Shown here piece after piece: positions 58,333 to 64,000 of a DNA stretch of 64,000 nt. Made by a program: the position numbers and the translations under genes. The DNA comes from Arcobacteraceae bacterium. GTDB taxonomy: Bacteria > Campylobacterota > Campylobacteria > Campylobacterales > Arcobacteraceae. The stretch spans positions 27,022 through 91,021 of the forward strand of contig JAQUAG010000003.1 of assembly GCA_028687375.1 (NCBI GenBank), written 5' to 3'. Position 1 is the stretch's first letter; the number at the start of each line of letters is the position of its first letter. The notes beneath the pieces were generated by a model. The model searched no databases. It was not told the origin of the DNA and worked only from the letters and a program-made list of their open reading frames with translations.

Positions 58333-60015
58333 ATTTTAAAATTTATCTACACACCAGTTTTACAAGCCATTTATTGGAAAGGGCTTAAAAGTATTTTTAA
58401 TCTTAGTTTATTTTCAAATGTTTTACTTTTAGTGATACCTATTTATACCCTACAAGTGTATGATAGAGTACTATCTAGTCGTAGTAATGAAACGCTATTT
58501 TTCCTAACAGTTGGGATAGTCCTAGCACTTCTTATTGTCGTGGTTACTGATATCATAAAATCTCGTATGCTAGTTCGGCTTGCAAATAATCTTGAACATA
58601 AACTTCACACAACGATTATGAATGCCATCATCTTGAACTCTGCAAATGGTGTAAAAGGTGGTGTGTTACCACTTAAAGACCATGAAAAAATTAAAAATTT
58701 TCTAGCTGGAACACAAGGGTTAATCACACTTTTTGATGCTCCTTGGATACCTATTTTTATCTTTATTGTATTTATGATTCATCCTATGCTTAGTGTTGTT
58801 TTGATTATTTATATGGTTGTATTATTTGTTTTAACACTTCTTACAGATAAAACAACCGCACCACATCTTAAAAAAGCTAGTGAATCTTCTGTTGAGAGTT
58901 ATGCTAAAGCTGATGAGATTACAAGAAATGCTCAGATGATTGAAGCTATGGGAATGAGAAAAGCTATGATTCACTACTGGTTTACAAGTTCTGGATTATC
59001 CTCTTATTACCAATCTATCTCAAGTGATAAAGCTGCACTATTTACATCATTGGCAAAATTTGTAAGATATTCTCAAAATATTGTCCTTACAGCCTTTGGA
59101 GCTTATCTTGCTATCAATAATGAGATGACAGTAGGGGGGATGATAGCTGCAAATATTTTAGCAGCAAAAGCAGCAGCACCAATGGAAGGGCTTATAGCTA
59201 GCTGGAAAAATCTCTACACTACAAAAGAATCCCTTGGAAGACTAAATGAGATGCTAACAAAAACTCAAAGTAACCACCTAATAACAAAAATGCCACCACC
59301 TAAAGGTGATCTTTCTATTTTAAATGTAATCTTTAATCCAAATGAAAATAGTGAACCGATTATTAAAAATGTGAGCTTTGAACTTAAAGGTGGAGATTTT
59401 GTAGGAATTATTGGTCCAAGTGCTTCAGGGAAAAGTACCTTAGCTAAACTTTTAGTTGGTATTTATAAAGCAACTTCTGGGTCGATTCGACTTGATGGAG
59501 CTGATTTAAACAATTGGGATAAAGAGCAATTGGGACAATATGTAGGATACCTACCTCAAGATGTTACAATGATAACAGGAACAATTAGAGAAAACATAGG
59601 ACGATTTCATCTACACGCCACAGATGAAGAGATAATCGAAGCTTCTATGAAGGCAAATGCTCATGAGCTTATCCTTAAACTTCCAAAAGGATATGATACT
59701 CCTGTTGGTGTGGGTGGGCATATACTTTCAGGAGGACAAAGACAAAGAATAGGACTTGCTCGGGCATTTTTTGGAAATCCAAAAATTATTGTTCTTGATG
59801 AACCAAATTCTTCTTTGGATAGTGATGGAGACATAGCACTTATACGAGCAATTACAACTATGAAAGCACTTGGTTCAACAATCATAGTAATTGCTCATCG
59901 TCCATCTATTTTGCAAAATGCCGATAAACTTTTAGTTCTTTCAAATGGACAAATTCAACTTTTTGGTGGATACAAAGAAGTTTTAGCTCAATTAACACCA
60001 CCTAAACAAAATTAA
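58333..60015 (+). CDS. Type I secretion ABC transporter (PrtD/LapB-like)
   Basis: This inner-membrane ATPase of a type I secretion system has about 560 residues. Translation upstream of a GTG at 58432 continues without stop to base 58330. It supplies the first membrane helix (GLKSIFNLSLFSNVLLLVIP) before IYTLQVYDRVLSSRS, as in family members. No ATG or TTG is in frame there; an ATT at 58333 has AAGGGG six bases before it and is my chosen start. The nucleotide domain has Walker A GPSASGKST, signature LSGGQRQR, Walker B IIVLDEP and the H-loop VIAHRPS. There is no N-terminal C39-like domain. It heads the operon with hlyD-like and tolC-like genes. Confidence 0.88.
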   Translation: MLKFIYTPVLQAIYWKGLKSIFNLSLFSNVLLLVIPIYTLQVYDRVLSSRSNETLFFLTVGIVLALLIVVVTDIIKSRMLVRLANNLEHKLHTTIMNAIILNSANGVKGGVLPLKDHEKIKNFLAGTQGLITLFDAPWIPIFIFIVFMIHPMLSVVLIIYMVVLFVLTLLTDKTTAPHLKKASESSVESYAKADEITRNAQMIEAMGMRKAMIHYWFTSSGLSSYYQSISSDKAALFTSLAKFVRYSQNIVLTAFGAYLAINNEMTVGGMIAANILAAKAAAPMEGLIASWKNLYTTKESLGRLNEMLTKTQSNHLITKMPPPKGDLSILNVIFNPNENSEPIIKNVSFELKGGDFVGIIGPSASGKSTLAKLLVGIYKATSGSIRLDGADLNNWDKEQLGQYVGYLPQDVTMITGTIRENIGRFHLHATDEEIIEASMKANAHELILKLPKGYDTPVGVGGHILSGGQRQRIGLARAFFGNPKIIVLDEPNSSLDSDGDIALIRAITTMKALGSTIIVIAHRPSILQNADKLLVLSNGQIQLFGGYKEVLAQLTPPKQN

Positions 60016-60029
60016 AAAGGCAAGATAAG

Positions 60030-61304
60030 ATGAAAGAATTAACAGAAATACCACTTAGTACCGATAAACACTCTAGGGTTGCTTTTATTATTATTATTGC
60101 TACATTGTTTGTATTTATTATTTGGGGATATTATTCACAGCTTAACTCTGGTGCAATTGCAAGTGGAGAGATTATCCCATCAGACAAGATACTTACTATT
60201 CAACACCAAGAGGGTGGAATAGTAGAGAAGATATATGTGAAAGATGGGCAATTTGTTAAAAAAGGGGATAAGTTAATTGAACTCAATGCTTTAGCTGATA
60301 ACTCTGAAGTAGAAATTATCCAAAATGAGATGGACTCACTTGAAGCTATGATAAAAAGACTTAAAAGTGAAAGAGATGGGGTAAATTATCTCACAAAAAA
60401 AATAAAAACAGATTCGATGCAAACGCAACTTGATATCTTTTTGTCAAGAAAAGAGAGCCTTAAAAATGACCTTGAGATAATGAAACAAAGAATTGAACAA
60501 ACAGATGAAGAGATAAGAGGATATGAAGCTGAAATAAAAGCTCTTCAAACTATTCTTTCAACATCAAAAGAGACAAATGATATGAATGCTGAACTTTATA
60601 AAAATAGATATATTGAAAAAAAAAGGTATTTGGATTCTCAAAATAATCTAGCTGATATTGAAGGAAAAATTGGGAAGAAAAGATCTGATATAGGAATTGC
60701 AAAACAAAAAATCACTGAGACGAGATTGCAAATGGAAAGAATCCAAGCTCAATGGAAAAATGATCTTTTAGAGGAGCTCAGAAAAGCCCAAGATGGCTTG
60801 GATTTAAACCAAAAAAAGATAAAAATATTTTCAGACAAAGTAAATAGAAGTATCATCACTGCACCTGAAGATGGGAAAATTCACAATATCAAATTTAATA
60901 CAATTGGCTCTGTTGTAAAAGCTGGAGAAGAGCTTATGCAAATAGTTCCTACAAATGAAAATTTGGTTGTTGAAGTGAATATTTTACCAGACGATATTAA
61001 CTCTGTGTATGTAGGACTTAAAGCATATGTACGAATAACTGCTTTCAATCAAAGATATCACAATGCCATTATGGGTGAAGTAAGTGAAATATCAGCAGAT
61101 ACTTATAAAGATCCACAAAGAGGGGTAAGTTACTATAGAGCTAAAATTATTATCGATAACAAAGAGCTTAAAGAGGTTGAGAAAATGGAGCTTTATCCTG
61201 GGATGCTTGCCCAAGCTGAGATAGTTACAGGGGAGAGAAGTGTTATAGATTATTTAGTTGAACCTTTAAGAGCTAGCTTTACTAGAGCATTTAAGGAGGA
61301 GTAA
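60030..61304 (+). CDS. Type I secretion membrane fusion protein (HlyD family)
   Basis: This periplasmic adaptor links the ABC transporter to the outer-membrane channel. It has 424 residues. A single membrane helix near 20-40 (FIIIIATLFVFIIWGYY) is followed by a lipoyl-like half (EKIYVKDGQFVKKGDKLIEL), a long coiled-coil hairpin (about 95-260) and the second half (ITAPEDGKIHNIKF). It starts 14 bases after the ATPase gene and its stop overlaps the next start (TAATG). Confidence 0.93.
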   Translation: MKELTEIPLSTDKHSRVAFIIIIATLFVFIIWGYYSQLNSGAIASGEIIPSDKILTIQHQEGGIVEKIYVKDGQFVKKGDKLIELNALADNSEVEIIQNEMDSLEAMIKRLKSERDGVNYLTKKIKTDSMQTQLDIFLSRKESLKNDLEIMKQRIEQTDEEIRGYEAEIKALQTILSTSKETNDMNAELYKNRYIEKKRYLDSQNNLADIEGKIGKKRSDIGIAKQKITETRLQMERIQAQWKNDLLEELRKAQDGLDLNQKKIKIFSDKVNRSIITAPEDGKIHNIKFNTIGSVVKAGEELMQIVPTNENLVVEVNILPDDINSVYVGLKAYVRITAFNQRYHNAIMGEVSEISADTYKDPQRGVSYYRAKIIIDNKELKEVEKMELYPGMLAQAEIVTGERSVIDYLVEPLRASFTRAFKEE

Positions 61305-62608
61305 TGAGAGTCAATCTTTTTCTTCTCCTTACACTTTTTGGAACTTCATATGTTTTTGGTGAAAATATCACACTTTCAAAAGCGTATGAAGAAGCTTATA
61401 AAAACAATCCAAATCTAAAAGTTTCTTATCAAAAAAAGAGGATAGGTGAAGAGCAAATAGAACAAGCTTTAGCTCCTCTTTTACCAACTATCCATGCCTC
61501 TTTGGGTAAAAATAAATATTTTAAGTCTACCACAACAAGTTCTTCTTACAAAAACAATCCATCATCATACGATAGTGATCTTTATGAACTAAAACTCACT
61601 CAACCTGTTTTTAATACAACTTTATATGGGAACTACTCAAAAGCACAACTAAGTTCAAAAATATCTCAATTGGAATATTTTTCATCGAAACAAGATTTGA
61701 TTCTACAAGTTGCTAGTGTATATTTAGATTTTCTTTCAACTAAAGATAAACTCCTTGTATCAAAACTCAAACTACAAACTTTAGAGCAACAAAGAGCTGA
61801 AATTGAAAAAAAATTTGATTTAGGGGATGCGACTATTCAAGATTTGGCAGATACCGAATCAAAATACTATTTAGCATCATCAGAACAAATTGAGATGGGT
61901 TTAAATGTAGATGTAGCAAAAGCAAAACTTGAAGAGATAATAGGTACACCATTAGAAAAATATGAAGATATTGAAGATATTAAACCATACCAATTTCAAG
62001 TTGTAGAGGATGATATTGAAAGTTATGTCAACACAGCTTTTGAAAACAACTTTGGATTACAAGCAAAACAACTTAATCTCCTCTATTCAAAAGAGGATAT
62101 TCAGTCAAAAAAAGAGGAGTACTATCCAAAACTAGACTTAATAGGAAGTGTCTCTCGCTACGAAGTAACACAAGGTGCAACTAGTGAAGGGTACCACTCA
62201 AATCAAAATTATTTAGGATTACAACTGATTGCACCACTTTATGAAGGGGGAGTAACCACTTCAAAAATAAAAGAGGCAATAGAAAAAGAATCACTTGCAA
62301 AAAGTGAATTAGAAGCTGCGAAGAGTGAGCTTAGATTTAATATTCTCAAAGAATATAAAGGACTTAAAACAATAGAATCACAGATAAAATCTTTAGAGAT
62401 AGCTTTTAAATCAGCAAATACAACTGTTGATGCTGCTAAGGTTGGATTTAATATAGGAGCAAGAACACATTTTGAAGTACTTCAAGCAATAGAACAATAT
62501 TATTCTATAAGAAATTCTTTGGTTGATACAAAGTATAAGTATAAAATGGTTGAACTAAAACTTAAAATGTTATTGGGGAGTTTAAATAGTGATGATTTGG
62601 TTGATTAA
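61304..62608 (+). CDS. TolC-family outer-membrane channel of type I secretion
   Basis: This protein of 434 residues has a Sec signal (FLLLTLFGTSYVFG). It has the outer-membrane efflux repeat pattern: ITLSKAYEEAYKNNPNLKV at the start of the mature protein, a second half beginning NTAFENNFGLQAKQLN, and long amphipathic helices. It completes the three-part secretion machine. Having its own TolC within the operon suggests a dedicated exporter. Confidence 0.92.
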   Translation: MRVNLFLLLTLFGTSYVFGENITLSKAYEEAYKNNPNLKVSYQKKRIGEEQIEQALAPLLPTIHASLGKNKYFKSTTTSSSYKNNPSSYDSDLYELKLTQPVFNTTLYGNYSKAQLSSKISQLEYFSSKQDLILQVASVYLDFLSTKDKLLVSKLKLQTLEQQRAEIEKKFDLGDATIQDLADTESKYYLASSEQIEMGLNVDVAKAKLEEIIGTPLEKYEDIEDIKPYQFQVVEDDIESYVNTAFENNFGLQAKQLNLLYSKEDIQSKKEEYYPKLDLIGSVSRYEVTQGATSEGYHSNQNYLGLQLIAPLYEGGVTTSKIKEAIEKESLAKSELEAAKSELRFNILKEYKGLKTIESQIKSLEIAFKSANTTVDAAKVGFNIGARTHFEVLQAIEQYYSIRNSLVDTKYKYKMVELKLKMLLGSLNSDDLVD

Positions 62609-62641
62609 AATGGATTTTAAAAGTAAAAAAAGGGGTTTGAT

Positions 62642-64000
62642 ATGTTGCTAAGATATTTGAATGTGAGGAAGTTGATTGGTTTTATTTTTGTTATTACCGC
62701 GATGACTGGTTGCGGTGGTGGTGGAGGTGGTGGAGCTACTGAAGCACCAGCTCCAATTGATACAACAAAAACAGCTTATTTTATAGATAGTGCTGTTGAG
62801 GGGATAAATTATAGTTGTGGGGATATTAATGGAACAACAAAATCGGATGGGGAATTTACCTACGATACTACAAAATGTTCAACTGTTACATTTAAACTTG
62901 GTAATCTAACACTAGGAACAATAGCACCTTCAAGTATCAACACTACTGATAAAAAACTTACTATTCAAGAGCTTGTAGGGGTAGCAAGAACTGAAGTGGA
63001 TAATCCTACTGTTTTAAAAATTGCCACTTTACTCCAATCACTTAATAGTAATTCAGATGCTAGCGATGGAATTAAATTAGTTAATGTTTCTTCATTAAGT
63101 GGAGATATAAATACTATAGATGTAAATACTACGATAGCATCTTTAAACAAAACACCACTAAGTTTAAATCAAGTGCAATCTCATCTTACAACTTCAATGA
63201 TCACAGCTGGTATTTTAGATAATAGACCAACTACTTTTAGCTTTACAGCTCAAACAAGCGTAGAAAAAGCTTCTACTATCACGTCAACAAGTGTAACCAT
63301 TGGAGGAATTAATACTCCAACAACTATCTCTATTTCAAATGGTCAATACAGTATTGGAACAAGTGGAATTTGGACAGATACAAATGGAACTATTTCAAAT
63401 GGACAAACCATAAAGGTAAGACATACAAGTTCATCTTCATACGATACAGATACAATCACTACACTTACTATTGGAGGAGTTGCTGGAACATTTACATCAA
63501 AAACTAGAATAGCTGATACAGAACCAAATACTTTTAGCTTCCAATCAATCACAAATGCTCCACTTACTACTTCACAAACTTCAAATGAAATAACAATTGG
63601 AGGAATTGAAGCGACTACAAATATTTCAATCACTGGTGGTGAATATAGTACTGATAGTGGTGCAACTTGGAAAAGTTCAGCAGGAACTATTTCAAACGGG
63701 CAAAAAGTGAAAGTAAGACATACAAGTTCTTCAAATTTTAATACTGCAACAACTACTACCCTTACAATTGGAGGACTTAGTCAAACTTTTCGTTCAACTA
63801 CTTTAATTTTAGATAATATCCCTGATAGTTTTAGCTTTACCTCTCAAACTGATGTAACACAAAATGCTACCATTTCATCAAATACTGTAACAATTGGAGG
63901 AATTAATGCTCCAACAGCTATTAGTATTTCAGGTGGAGAATATAAAATTGGAACTGGTAGTTGGACGAGTATAGCTGGAACTATTTCAAATGGTCAAACT
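62642..64000 (+). CDS. Large repeat-containing lipoprotein (incomplete at window end)
   Basis: The frame from the ATG at 62642 stays open to the last base (453 codons seen) and would continue beyond. RBS AAAAAGGGG precedes it. A signal segment (GFIFVITAMTGCGG) ends in a lipobox, followed by a Gly-rich linker. Residues about 45-190 form a domain starting TAYFIDSAVEGINYSC. From residue 193 exact 99-residue beta-rich repeats begin. It follows the tolC-like gene by 33 bases, so it is probably in the same operon. It is likely surface exposed; the partner and function are unknown. Confidence 0.8.
   Translation, partial: MLLRYLNVRKLIGFIFVITAMTGCGGGGGGGATEAPAPIDTTKTAYFIDSAVEGINYSCGDINGTTKSDGEFTYDTTKCSTVTFKLGNLTLGTIAPSSINTTDKKLTIQELVGVARTEVDNPTVLKIATLLQSLNSNSDASDGIKLVNVSSLSGDINTIDVNTTIASLNKTPLSLNQVQSHLTTSMITAGILDNRPTTFSFTAQTSVEKASTITSTSVTIGGINTPTTISISNGQYSIGTSGIWTDTNGTISNGQTIKVRHTSSSSYDTDTITTLTIGGVAGTFTSKTRIADTEPNTFSFQSITNAPLTTSQTSNEITIGGIEATTNISITGGEYSTDSGATWKSSAGTISNGQKVKVRHTSSSNFNTATTTTLTIGGLSQTFRSTTLILDNIPDSFSFTSQTDVTQNATISSNTVTIGGINAPTAISISGGEYKIGTGSWTSIAGTISNGQT
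63218..64000 (+). repeat. 297-bp tandem repeats in the lipoprotein gene
   Basis: Repeat units start at 63218, 63515 and 63812 (the third is cut by the window end), exactly 297 bases apart. Each begins D-x-x-P-x-x-FSF and continues with ITIGGI, ISISxGxY, GTISNGQxxKVRHTSS and TLTIGG. The pattern suggests an Ig-like beta-sandwich. Confidence 0.9.

Noticed and set aside
58432..58434. GTG as start of the secretion ATPase
   Set aside because: It has no ribosome site and would remove the first conserved membrane helix; upstream in-frame sequence fits the family.
62965..63633. Minus-strand frames opposite the repeat lipoprotein
   Set aside because: They mirror the repeats of the plus-strand gene, which has a signal peptide, a lipobox and a ribosome site.
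1..64000. Insertion sequences, prophage or integrase genes
   Set aside because: No transposase, integrase or phage structural gene was seen on either strand, and no flanking target duplications were noticed.

Overview
This AT-rich window looks like chromosome from a sulfur-oxidising member of the Campylobacterota, in the Arcobacter/Sulfurimonas range. The support is the low-GC codon use, a Sox system split into soxXYZA and soxCD, NosL-like proteins beside soxB, a CiaB-type protein, and promoters that often show only an extended -10 box. I cannot name the species.

Layout. From 1 to 5,150 lie the 3' part of nrdA, nrdB, a nitrilase-superfamily gene, a VF530-type gene, an unlisted 48-residue acidic protein, a chemotaxis receptor and a tRNA-Glu. 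From 5,200 to 20,900 is a housekeeping block: trpA, panB, a periplasmic metallo-beta-lactamase-fold enzyme, metK, accD, a thiE-like gene, rlmH, dksA, dusB, tilS, def, clpP, tig, a CsgG/LpoB-like lipoprotein gene and a UvrD/Rep helicase gene. From 21,000 to 31,100 is the Sox region. On the minus strand soxC-soxD lie upstream of soxX-Y-Z-A plus a lipoprotein gene, followed by soxB and two NosL-like genes. A periplasmic thioredoxin gene and a MOSC gene flank the region. The two sox operons carry near-identical TTGACA/TATAAT promoters. From 31,500 to 37,540 is a minus-strand unit: a leucine-rich leader peptide, leuA, a voltage-gated-type K+ channel, a second RCK-type protein and a CiaB-like protein.

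From 37,669 to 64,000 is a surface-protein locus. A 20.4-kb gene encodes a 6,814-residue RTX-like repeat protein. Divergent from it is a type I secretion operon (ABC transporter, HlyD, TolC). That operon is followed closely by a lipoprotein with exact 99-residue repeats, still open at the window end. The likely job of this locus is export of the giant protein to the cell surface; the lipoprotein may be a surface partner.

The least expected signals are as follows. There is an unannotated leuL-like leader peptide with six consecutive Leu codons, followed by a triple-hairpin element upstream of leuA. The giant protein has a higher-order repeat of about 311 residues. The secretion ATPase appears to start at a non-canonical AUU codon. 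Two NosL-like proteins carry what looks like a cytochrome c fold without a haem motif. Upstream of metK, copies of its own start sequence are repeated out of frame.
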